The translations under genes and the position numbers were made by a program. From contig WTXD01000001.1 of the NCBI GenBank assembly GCA_022496205.1, forward strand, positions 1,674,001 through 1,738,000: 64,000 bases of DNA. The letters are read 5' to 3'. The notes beneath the pieces were generated by a model. It was not told where the DNA came from. It saw only the letters and a list, made by a program, of their open reading frames with translations, and searched no databases. Shown piece by piece: positions 32,901 to 43,819 of the stretch; position 1 is the stretch's first letter; each line of letters starts with the position of its first letter. The DNA is from Gloeopeniophorella convolvens. Lineage: Eukaryota; Basidiomycota; Agaricomycetes; Russulales.

Positions 32901-35900
32901 CTGTTACTTCTTCGGATTGTGCAATTTCGTCAAGGATTCCACGAGCACGGAGTTCGGAAAGAGTGCCTTGGGTGTCGATGCGGCCATCGAGCATACGGAC
33001 CAGGTAGTGGGCACCAGGCAGAACAAGTTCAACGTGATGAGTAACAAGAATCTGATGAAGAAAGTCCGTTGGTTCACGCCATTTCCGATATGGTGTAATT
33101 GAACAGGATGCGTACCACCGTACGATTAGCCAACAGGGGTCCACGGAGGAGCTTCTCGAACAAGAATCGCGCGGTGTGGCTGTCCTGTTGAGAATGATTC
33201 AGCCGCTGCGCCAGCATCGAACGAAATGAAACATACTACGGCGCTTAGCGGGTCATCCAGTAGAACGTACTTGGCTGGGGCATATACAGCACGGGCCAAC
33301 GCCACCCTTGAAGAGCATTTAGCTACTCGACAGGTAACGGGCGGTACCTCCACTCACCTAGCCTTCTGGCCACCGGACAAGCTGACTCCCCTGGGTTACA
33401 GATCACGCGTACGCGTGAGCAATAACCTAGCGAAGACCATGTAAACACCGACCTTGCGCCGATTTCCGTCCCGTCGCCGTCCTCAAGGACCTCCAGGTCG
33501 GGCGTCAGAGCGCAAGCCTCAATGACTGCATTGTAGCGAGCCTCGTCATATGGATAACCGAACAGGATGTTGTCCTTGATCGACTGGTGGCGGAGCCACG
33601 GCGACTGGGCGGCGTACGCGATGGAGTGCGTCAGGCCATATTCGTCGACGAGTGATGTGCGCTTCGACATGATAATTTTCCCGCCCAGCGTTGTCATCTC
33701 GCCAAGTAGGGCCATCTGGTAATTCATACATCAACACGTACGTCTCCTTTGAGTGAAGAAACAATCACCAAGAGCGCAGTCTTGCCACTTGCAGTCGGGC
33801 CAGTGACAACGCTTAGCTCACGTTCAGGGAACATGACGTTGATGTCCTTCAGTTCGAAGCGGTGTTCGTTAGCCTCGCTCGCGGTAATCGACCCGCGCTC
33901 TGGGTCGTCAGTCGCGGTCTGCTCCCCATTCGTAGGAGATGGGGTTGCCTTATTCGCCTTCTTGTCTTTGTCCTTCTTATCCTTCTCTTTGTCGGTCTCT
34001 TCGACTTCATTCCACTTGAAGGTCCCGTTCTCGATGCCAAAGCCTTTTGCGACGTCGTCATCGTCGCCTGAAGTACCGAAGCGAGACTTCTTCAAGGAGG
34101 ACACCTGTTCGTCGACTTCATCCTCGTCAAGGTAGGTAGCGATCCGATCAAGAGCGACTTTAGTCTGAAGGACGGGGTTATTTTCTTATAAGTTCGGCTC
34201 GGAGAATTCTCACCTGAAGCATCTGGACAATCCACGTAGGGATAACGTTGAGCGGGAACCTGATCATGTTGAACAACGCGATGGACTGGAAGGGTTGGTT
34301 CAGCTCCCGGAACCGTCACTGCACAGACGAGGTTCATACCGTGAATGCAATGCTGACGGTGAGCTCATTGCCTTGCATCACGAAAACGAGGAAGGAAGTG
34401 ATGGAAACGAGTACGGGCGCACAAGACCAGAGCAGCTGGAACAAGACCGAGTTCATTCGAGCTTTGATCATCCACTTGATTTCTGCCGCGCGGGCATCCG
34501 ACACACGATCAATCCAGCGATTCTCCCATGCGAAGAATTTGATGAATTTGACCTTCACCGCGCGTGAGCGAGTCGGCACGGCATGGAATGAGCGAAGGGA
34601 CGTACGGCACCGATGAGTTCGTTCAAAACACCCATTCGCTTATCGCGGGCGGCCATTACGCCTTTCTGGATACGGATGCTGCGCTTCGCGATGAAGCTGT
34701 TTAATGGCCAGCCGAGAACCAACACAGCGAAGCCAGCAAATGCGGACCAGCCGAGCAGCCTGTGAAGTTCGTCAGCGCATGTGATAGACTTGGCCTCAGA
34801 AACTTACTGGTATAGAAAAATACTTCCGATGATAATTTCGAAGGGACCTTGAAGTGGGTTATAACCTCTCCGCGAAACAAACGGCAGATGTGCGGCTTAC
34901 TTCCGTAGATGAAATACATTCCGGAAACCATCATCGCGATGCGGTTCGCGTCACCTGCCATCAAGTTCACGATCTTCCCAACATCAGCACCGGCCTTGGG
35001 ATCGTCCGCCTTGGCCTCCGCATCTTTCGACTTCTTGTCATCGGCATCTGGGGTCTTCGCTAGTTTATCCTTGTCCACGATCCCCGAGAAGTCTTTGCGC
35101 TTCAGAGCCTTGTCGTAAATTGCTGCCATGAGCTGGGAGCGCATACGCGTAGCGCCCCGCCGACCAAACCACAGATGTTGTACATCAGCCTGAGCCTGTT
35201 GAATCGAACGACTCAGCCGAAGGTCAAAGCGGAAAGGACGAAAGAACGCACCTTGCAGACAGTGAAGACGAAGGCGAGCAGCGCATAAATGTAGGCCTGT
35301 GACCGAGATACGGGCGTCGGGTCGTTGATTGCATCCAAGATGCGCCTACAGCTGTGTCAAATTCCTGTCTGAGCACAACAGCCAAGAGACGTACTTCAAG
35401 AAATACGGGCTCGTATAATTGAACGTCACGCTGACGAAAGTCAAAACGAAGTCTAAGCTGTCGTAGAATAAGTCGTCATCCATCACAATTCGAGGATTCG
35501 AGGACACTTCTGACTCACATGAGGTCCTGGGAGTTAGCGGCCCAAAGCCGCCGCATGAGGGTAGCACGTCTGAAAAGTGGCATCAGCATAGGTATACAAT
35601 GCAACAGAGAAAAAGCATCACTTTGTGTTGCTGAACTTCGCGAATACTGGCCGGGACTGGATGGTTGGACTCAACGCCCAGACATCGACCTCATTGAGAG
35701 TTGTATTCGTGCCCTGTCAAGGGAATCAGGTTGGAAAATATATATTCGGTAGCTGATGAAGTACGCACGCGCTTCACCAATGGCCAGACCCATGAGAAGG
35801 TTATCCAACCCCACAGACTCGTATAATCTTCGGGAGAGACGGATTTGCCCTAGAGCATAGAGATCAACAAGATGTGGCTGCGACGGCAGTGACAAACTCA

Positions 35901-36597
35901 CAATGTCTTTCTTATCAATTCTGTTGCTAGGAATAGCCAATGGCATGCTGATCACGATGATGATTAACACAAGCAACGCGCCCAAATTCAACGTATGGGC
36001 AACAAGAGTGAGTGTGGGAGGGAAGGGGATATCATATGCCTGCTTGTAGTAGATCATCGCTCCCAGAGACACCCCTTCGATGATAATATGAATGCCGTAG
36101 AGCGTGAGGAGTTCATAAGGAGGTGTAGGCTTTGGTCGGACGATAGGGCGGATGGTGGCGAAAAGCCAGGTCAAGGCAAAGCCGAACGGGCGCGCAGCGT
36201 AGAGAGGGTCTACGTGGTCTTGAATAAAAACAAACGACCCCATACCGAGCCACACAAGCGTCTCGACGAGTGCAATCCATGACAAGACAAGAGGCTTCCA
36301 GAGATGCCTCGGCTTGACCTGTTCAACGACTGCCTCCGGTTCGTTCGGCTGCCCTTCTCCTAACGCGGCCTTTGACTCTGCGATGGCCGCAGTATCGATT
36401 GCTTCTGCTTCCTGAAGGGTCAGGAATGGGGTAATTTGGTTCTTGAGAGGCTGTGTCAATTTTGAAAACCATGCTGGGATGGGTATGACGGTGAGACAGA
36501 GGAAGAACACGAATGCAGCGGGAACGAAAGTTCCCCAAAAAGCCCGTGCACAGCCTGGGTCGAGGTGGAATACGCCTCCGGAGAGGCAACTCGACAT
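29994..36597 (-). CDS. ABCC/MRP-type ABC transporter, 1683 aa, 30 exons
   Basis: Full-length exporter of the multidrug-resistance-associated class, membrane of vacuole or cell. Exons: 36597-35902, 35849-35769, 35713-35622, 35569-35519, 35457-35395, 35345-35252, 35195-34901, 34847-34808, 34759-34606, 34552-34340, 34285-34214, 34164-33769, 33715-33453, 33390-33358, 33306-33237, 33184-33116, 33051-32714, 32663-32615, 32561-32529, 32474-32099, 32045-32020, 31966-31875, 31817-31583, 31530-31322, 31273-31053, 30997-30957, 30906-30826, 30767-30704, 30653-30252, 30196-29994. An N-terminal block of about five helices (TMD0-like) precedes TMD1. NBD1: Walker [12 protein letters not shown], signature [10 protein letters not shown], Walker [13 protein letters not shown], His loop ILVTHHVEL. 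An acidic linker follows, then TMD2. NBD2: Walker A GRTGSGKSTL, signature NFSQGQRQL (usual ABCC form), Walker [13 protein letters not shown], His loop [10 protein letters not shown]. All catalytic motifs are intact. A decayed copy lies at 43.8-46.8 kb. Confidence 0.93.
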
Positions 36598-37292
36598 GGT
36601 GGTGTGGGAGGTGAGCGAGTCAGCTGGGGCAAACGAGCTGATATGATGTTGGCTCGCAGCGGTCAGCGCAGCCAATTTGAGACGCGTTAGGCGCCAGCGA
36701 GCCATATGGTCGCCCGCGCTTATATAACCATTACGTCCGCGGTATTTGTATCCAGTTCGCGCAGGTTCGCGCCCGTCCCCGCGTCCTCGGAGGGCACCAC
36801 CACAGACGATCCCCCAACTCTGTCTCCTTCATGGTCACTTAACCGCCGCAATCTGCGGTCTACCAACCGCCAGACACCGTGGGCTGCATCGGCGCGACTC
36901 CAAAAGATCTGCGCCTTCAAGTAAGACGCATGTCTCCTGCACGTGAAACCCTATTATTCCGCAGGTATGTTACCAGTCCTAGTCCACCAGTGTCGGTTCG
37001 CAGCCGAGTTGTATAATTAGACACATGTAATTTGTTGGTGATCCCTGTCCATCTTGGGCAATCAACTCTCCCAGGGCGGGAAGGACGCAAAACTTTGACG
37101 ACGGTAGGATGATGCCACCTTCTGCTTGAAGGTTCTCTCTGGATCGTTCAAGATGCAGCTCTGCGTTACCGTGGGGTTGCCTAGCATCCCTTCCCATGAC
37201 ACAACCTACAGCTAAGTACAGGGCAAGGTCCCGTAGCACATGCATGTTGATAAGCGTGCGACCAGCCATTGCGAGCGATGGCGACATCAAAC
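36598..37292. other. Intergenic, ABCC transporter promoter
   Basis: About 700 bp between MT-B and the transporter. The transporter frame stays open upstream to an ATG at 36705, but the pseudogene copy aligns from MS(S/R)(C/R)LSGG, so 36597 is preferred as the start. Confidence 0.5.
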
Positions 37293-38547
37293 CTAAAGCC
37301 TGGTAACTGACCAGGTGAGCAAATACATGGGCCCGTGCGCTTTGCCATCTGCGAACATCTCAGAAACCTCCTTTCCAGGCATCTCCGCGAGATCTGTCTG
37401 AACCTCGACAGTGCCCTGCACACATATGCTGCCATCCCACAGCTCTGACCAAGAGTCAGGTGAATGGCAGAAGATGGGACGCCGGCTTCCAGGGCCTTCC
37501 CCAGCCCCCGCCTTTGGGAGCGCACAATGTTGTCCGAAGATTACGGAACCTGGTTCTGGCGAAAGTAAGCCTGCAAGAGCTCGGGCAAGATGAGATTGTG
37601 CTTCTTCTTGAAACAGGTGGAATAAAGATGACGCGTGAATGGCCGAAACGTGTCCACGGAGCGGGTTGAGGGACTCTAGACCACGCAAATTAGGTACCTG
37701 TGTGGCCGGAGGCGTCTCGCTCGTGAATGGTGTGACGATGTCGAGGTGCTTGGAGTCAAACACATCTCCGGGAACGAAGGTCACTGGGAAGTTCTCAGGA
37801 CTGGTTGTGAATAAGGCGTGGCCGATGTCCCAAAACTCTGGGGACCCAAGGTCACTCAAGGTCGACGTGGACGAGGAAAGGCATGCCTGAGTGCACATCG
37901 GAAGTCACAACCTGCTCAATAGGATAACCGTCTGCAATGACCTTCCGAGCATCGTTTCCAACTAGCGGACGTCGGTAAGTTCAGAGTAGAGCTACCTCCA
38001 AACCCAAACTCACGACAGCAGCCGACGTCGAGAAATATTGCGCCTTTCCGCTCTCGCCCGATTTTAAGTAGATCCTGGTATGGGGGGAGACGGCAAATCT
38101 TGAGCCTAGAACGGTTCAAGTCAAGCGCCGAAAGCAGCAGCTTCAACTTCCCTCATACTTTGCCCACGACCAACGGCGAATGCAATTATAAGGATACACC
38201 TGATGCAGCCTTAGTATGTGCATTCTCAAATGGGATAGCATGGCATTACCTTGTAGGCCTCAGCATGAATCGTCAACAAGTGCACCTTCAATGCATCGTC
38301 ATCTTCGATCCCTGTCTGTTGCTTGAAGAATGCCGCCTCGTCGCTGCTTGACCAATGGAAGCTTTCGTCCAAAGGCAAAGCGTCGAGAGGAATGAAATCG
38401 GCGACCGTCAAAGATATCAGGAAGAGCGCAGTTTTATCGGGGCGACAGGCTGAGCCTGGCGCACCGCGAACGAGACTTAAATAGATGCTTGAGCCTGAGG
38501 AAATGCTCTGATCTGATGGCGTTCGGCCGAACCTCAAGAGGTACCAT
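37293..38547 (-). CDS. SAM-dependent methyltransferase MT-B, one junction unresolved
   Basis: Paralogue of MT-A. Most exon borders correspond: tentative 38547-38465, 38361-38250, then 38199-38159 (VYPYNCIRRWSWAK), 38105-38014 (GRERKGAIFLDVGCC) and a fourth starting at 37961 (LGNDARKVIADGYPIEQVVT). The last exon covers SDLGSPEFWDIGHALF, FVPGDVFDS, SAIHASSLFHLFQEEAQSHL, GLLSPEPGSVIFGQH, FCHSPDSWSELWDG and LLTWSVTRL. Between VVTSD and LGSPEFW no GT-AG intron keeps the frame: the two AG sites available give a stop or a shift. Either a small indel has disabled the gene or splicing is unusual. The N-terminus is also uncertain, because the frame of exon 2 has no ATG of its own. Confidence 0.6.
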
Positions 38548-39877
38548 TTTGAATCGGAAGCCGTTGGGCGTGTAGGTACACCAGGTAAGACCCTTTCAAG
38601 ATAGGACTGATGTCATCGCCTCCTGGTCATGCCTGAAGCAGCGGCCACAAGACCACAGGGTGCGAACTCCAGGAAGTTTCGCAGCTCTGGGAATGATAAG
38701 AGGTGACTTCTGCGATCCCTCAAAAATAGAAATTAACGCACGGGGTCACTCTCAAGGAGAGATGCACCCCAACCAAGTGACGTATGGCATTGTGTACTGA
38801 TAAGGACAGTGAATGCACTCCTTATAATTGTGATCCAGAAGACGGCCTTGAACACTTCGCAGTCGCAGAAGTTGACGCCGACTTCCCAGTGGTCCTATTT
38901 TTTCGTCAGAGGTCATCAACGATTGGAATTTTATTTTCAGGGGGGTAGACAGCAGTGATAGTGGGTGAGAGGATAGGTCCCGTAGCGCACAGCGGACCAT
39001 GACACAATGCTTCGTGGTCGCTTAGAACGATAGCATGATTCAACACCACAATCGTAGTGGCTCTAGGACAAAGTTTCAGCGTACCATACATTGGAACCGT
39101 GTCAGCTGTCCGGAGCGGTTATTCAAGCAAGGGACTTCACAGTATGTGTCAGTATCTGCGCTGCAGTACCGCAGAGCGCGTCCTTAGCGCAGGAATCATC
39201 GACCTGGGTCAGTAGCAACAGACTCTGAGCCGGGTGTTCATAAGGCACATGCCTACCTCTGAATCCTCTATTCACTACAAATGAACCCGCGCTGCTATAT
39301 GCATCGTTGCACATGACAAGGGTGAGGTACTGGACAGATTCCTGGTTGCCATTGTTATCTATGTCCTTGACGTTCTGGTGCCCGGCTCTGGCGAGTCCTA
39401 CTAAGCGAAGAGGGTATGTGTATCTTGTACGCATCAGGAAAACGCGACCGTACGTGCAGTAGTGGTCCAGTCGACAAACTCCGTGACATGCCAGGTTCGA
39501 GCGTTGCGGTTCCATAAGAAGGACTACCGTTACAGGTGCTGCGTTTTGTGCGCGAAGGACACCGCGACATGACAGGTAGTCTTGTAATAGATACAGTACT
39601 CTGGAGGGGTCGGGAGTGGGCTGCATAAGTACACCAGCGTCCAACGTGACCGTATCCCGGCTGCTGACGTCATGCATTCATGACGCGATGCAGATTCGAG
39701 GGCAGGTCGTCGATCGCGAAAGGACCCGAGGCTTTTGCCGCATAATCCCTTCTAAATATGTAGCTCAGGGGTGAAAACTCTATATTAATTGGTCCCTAAC
39801 TCTCAGAAATGCCACCGATGCTACTCAGTTCGAGGTCAAAAGTCTTGCCAGGCATTGACCCGTCCGAGCTGCCGTTG

Positions 39878-40558
39878 TACTATGGTGTCGTGGGAAATGG
39901 TGATCCACCGGGAAGTGGTGATTTTGAAAGAATGGCATCGCGCACATCAACGGCTGCATGTATTGGCTTGAAAATTTTAGTGAAGAACGGCATAGATATA
40001 TTCTATAAGCGTGTAGAGTTTTGTATCGATTGGATGGATGGATGAAGCAGTAGAAAATGATCATTGTCAGCTAGCCTTGCTTTCCGTATATCAAACCTCC
40101 AGGAACACAACTTGTAGCGCTCCTGAACCCACCAAACTCCCCATATAGCACAAGGTATAAGTCTACAACACCTCTGTCAAGTTATAGCCCTGTGAGATGA
40201 GAGGAATCTCATAAACAAGAGATCTTCCCCTCATAGCCTGGTTCACCGTGACACGGAGATTCAGGCTCCGGTCGAATTCTGGTTGCGATTGCATCATGTC
40301 ATCAGATGGCGCCTATCAGCCGGCAAGCTCGGCAGCCGTGACAGCTTGTGACGCGCTCGATGTTCTCGCTGGGGCTTTGGCCTCGGTTTCGGCTTCATCC
40401 TGGCACGCTTGAATCTTGAGAGAAAAAACTCAAACTCTGCATACTGATGCACAATATGCCATAGTATCTGCCTACAAAGTTTGAGACCAAGAGGTAACGA
40501 AACGAGCGTGACGTCTGGGAAATGGTGAATCGTCACCATTTCCCATGATACCATAGTA
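39878..40558. repeat. Dispersed inverted repeat, 26-bp arms about 630 bp apart
   Basis: The plus strand at 39878-39903 (tactatggt-tc-tgggaaatggtga core) matches the minus strand at 40558-40533 in 24 of 26 positions; both differences are G/A transitions. The 40533 arm is also half of a hairpin. Outside the arms similarity is not evident by eye. Confidence 0.6.
40516..40545. repeat. Perfect hairpin, 13-bp arms and 4-nt loop
   Basis: TGGGAAATGGTGA, loop ATCG, then TCACCATTTCCCA. The arms are exact reverse complements. Its right arm also belongs to the dispersed inverted repeat starting at 39878. There is no T-tract, so nothing marks it as a terminator; it could be the fold-back end of a small element. 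Confidence 0.7.
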
Positions 40559-42162
40559 ATGTCGGACTTCGGTCTCGTCATCCGTGGATAACGGGGGAGC
40601 CCTGCACAGAGTCTACTCCAGCTTCCTTTGCTGGACGGAGCGCGCTCAGCTGAAATGCTGAGCGCACAGCGCAGAAGACAAAGACACTCTCACGCCACCA
40701 GGCCGACCGAGTCAACTTCTACGTTTTGCCAAGTGAACTACTGACAGCCCAGTCTTGGTAGGGTCTTCCGCATTCGCCCGCAATGAGTCAGAAAAACGAA
40801 GACCACAACTACCCGCACTGTCCGGGTCTATCCGTAAAGGGCCCACTGCGATAGAAGCACGGTCCAAGAGGAGGCTCCCGATGGGTCCGTAGATTGTGGA
40901 CCTGAAGGGCGCGATGTCTTGGTTCACGTCACGCCAAGACAAGGTGCACTTACCGTCGTTTTCGGAGTCAAGGCGGGTTCTAAGACGAAGCTTTCGGTAG
41001 ATTCGAGATGAGGATGAGCCGGGATTAATTGGCAAGAAGCCCACAAAAGGAGCATTATCCGCATCTGTCTGGGTTTTGCTTGGCGAGCGTCCTTGAATGT
41101 GTGGGTGGGAGCGTTGACATAGAACCCCTGAGAAGCAACTTAGGAGCGCTGGGTGGAGTGGAACCGTTGTGTCGGTGTTAGTTCACAGGAATACGACTAA
41201 GCCATTGCTCACGAACGACGGATTCCTTGTACCCGCATGCACCTAGCGTAGGTCTTCGTAGGTCGGTGTATAGGGTAATTGCGAGTGTCTTATCTTTTCA
41301 AGTCCGTCAATGTGCGCTTCAGCATACAGAACCCCATGTAGCACGGTTCTCCTACTAATCCATGCAGCCCAGTCTTGTTCCCTGTCCTGATATCCATCCC
41401 TCTATCCCGTTGCGAGCGTATTATTGGAGGCATAGTAAAGGTAAGGTATTTGACGGTCCAGTTTGTAAGCAATCGCCCATCGTTGATCGAGTCGTACGTA
41501 GAAGTTAATATCCCTACTTCAAATGTATGAACGAACTGGTCCCTGATACAACGTAAAAAGACCGACAGGGCATACGAGGCAATAACAGGTTATTCGGAGG
41601 CCAGAGCGTGGTTCCTGGAAGAAGAATGGAATTCGAATCATTGACCACTGGGTGAGTTTATGCAAGACCACATCGCGTAAATGCGCGGATGGGCGTATCG
41701 CCGCACAGCCTTGAGAAAAGGTTGGACGAGCCAAGAGCATCCAACGTCCGTAACGTGATCAGCAGACTTCGTGGTGACGAAGGAGGCCGGGGTGCCGTGC
41801 AAATGCGACATTTCTTGGGACCCTTGTGGTTATGACTGAATTCATGCATAAGGTCAGCGGACCTCCTTCCGACCGCGAGATATCCAAGAGGAAGTCACTT
41901 TTGGAGAGTATGACTTGGGGCGACCTGCGTTAAGGTAAGTGGAATTCGAAGGGCAAGGGCGCAGTGAAAAGAAGATTTCTCTGCCTAGGCATCCCGGACC
42001 GACAAACCACTATGCTGGTCTCGTTCTCATGGATTCCTCCGGCGGAAAGAAGACAAGACACCATCGTTGATAATCGCTGGGTAAGGGATTATTCCATTTG
42101 GCGCGCCCGGGGAGACTGCAAGTCACCAAGGCCTTCAACACATGTTCCGAACTTGATAGCCC

Positions 42163-43420
42163 TACAATCTAGTTACCGACCAGGTCAGGACATACAAGGG
42201 TACATGCGCGTCCATATCTGGGAAGATTCTAGAAACCTCGTCTCTGGGAACTTCCGTCACGTACCCCTAACCTTCACAGTGCCGTCAGCGAATACTGGCC
42301 ATCCCAAAGTTTCGTCCAAGACTCAGGTGAGTGACAGAACATCCTCGGCGATTCGTCGAACGTTTTCGTACTCCTGTTTCAGGAAGCCCGATATGCTGAC
42401 CAAAAACCATTGAGTCTGGTTGGGGTGAGAGCAAGCCGGCGAGTGCGCGCGCGAGGTGAAGTTGCCCATCCTCCGGGAAAAGGTGAAGAAGGCAGAGGCT
42501 GAATTGCTGTTACGTGTCCACGAAGGGGATTCAATGAAGTCAGCCCGCGTAGATCTGGCGATTTCTCAAGTGGAGGCGATTCATCGTGAATGGTGCCACG
42601 ACGTCAAGGTGCCCGGGGTCAAACGCATCGCCGGGAACAAATGCCACCGGAAACGTATCGGGGGTGGTCCTGAAGAGCTTATGTCCCAGATCCCAGAATG
42701 CTGACAACACTAGCTCGCGGATATCTCGTCTGGAAACGGCACAGAATACGCACCTTGATGCAGGTCCGAGGTAACTACATTTTGCAGAGGATACCCGTCA
42801 GCGATAGCCTTCCGACATCGTTCCCAACTATGAAGTATATGGATACAAGATGAGCTGGACGAGAAGCGGAGGACGCACAACAGCAGCCAATATCCAAGAA
42901 GATTGCACCTTCACGTTCCCGTCCGAGTTTTAGTAAGTCTTGATATGGGAAGAGGCGCGAGATCTTCAGTCTGATTCAGTACCCCTGTTAATATCGTGAC
43001 GCAGTTGCAAAGGCATTCGGTACTTCGCCCAGGAAAAGCGGCGTATGCAAGGGTACGGATGCACCTAATCCAGCCGTAAGACCCAAATCTCTTACAGCAA
43101 TGTGCAAGAGATATTAATACCTTATAAGCTTCAGCCTGGATGGAAAGAAGGTGCGCCTTCAGCGCACCATCATCTTGGATGCCGGTTTGCTGCTTGAAGA
43201 ATACAGTCTCGGCGTCTTTTAGCTGATCAAGGCTTTCGTCCAATTCTACAGCTGGCCGACCGTGGGTATTTGGGACTATTACCAGATTTGCAAGGTCCAA
43301 GGTTGGTGCGGGTAGGCCAACGCGGAGAGATTCAGCGGCTGTAGCGAATCCAGGTTCAACGGGAGGCACCAAGTTCGGAGAAATAGGTTGCTCTGAGGCC
43401 ATGGTGGTGGTTAGTAGCTG
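42163..43420 (-). pseudogene. Methyltransferase pseudogene MT-C
   Basis: Third long copy of the family. Its N-terminal exon is intact (MASEQPISPNLVPP to FFKQQTGIQDDGALKAHLLS), followed by HPYPCIRRFSWAK. Motif I survives as EGAIFLDIGCC, but the next exon has lost one base: the frame that should read GNDVRKAIADGYPLQNVVT is broken after GNDV. Later segments FWDLGHKLFRTTPDTFPVAF and VPGDAFDPGHLDVVAPFT are followed by further shifts near 42600, 42500 and 42290, yet the last stretch VPLYVLTWSVTRL with its stop is still readable. The spread of single-base lesions over otherwise well-preserved exons suggests fairly recent loss of function. It precedes the transporter pseudogene exactly as MT-A precedes the intact transporter. 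Confidence 0.85.
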
Positions 43421-43819
43421 CCGCTGCCATGTTGATTGGATCAATCCTCATTCGCAGGGCGGACGCCGCGAATGTGGCATGCGACGGCTGCCAAATACGG
43501 CGCCCCGTGACAACCCGCAACTCCGCGCGACGTCTCGCCCCTCCGAAATCAGGAGCGACTTCAACCCACTGCCACACTTGAGGCAGGAGATGACTAACGC
43601 AGCCTGCTCCGCATGGTGTCCAAATTGTCCGTCGCGCGGTCGCAGGATGTGCGCATATGGTGGTAGTCAGCATGATGTCACCCTAGTCAATTTTTACGTA
43701 GTCCGGTTTTGGGGTGCCAGGTGTCAAAAGCGGGGAAAGTGGATAACATGTTCGTGCATTGAAGCTGAGCGATTCTCCGAGGCAATAGTGAACGCATGAG
43801 CTGTCTAGGATAAATACAA

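Larger units (their letters stand above)
38548..42162. other. 3.6 kb with no recognisable gene
   Basis: Open frames are short and lack splice support or known motifs. The longest with an ATG is on the minus strand at 39677-39123 (184 codons); I recognise nothing in it. The stretch contains the dispersed inverted repeat and hairpin listed separately. It separates the intact module from the decayed one and may be further decayed duplicated or transposon sequence. Confidence 0.5.

Noticed and set aside
35671..36705. Single 344-codon frame as the whole N-terminal transporter exon
   Set aside because: After RIDKKDI it reads through two introns and leaves the family sequence. Splicing at 35902 and 35769 restores [15 protein letters not shown] and [12 protein letters not shown].
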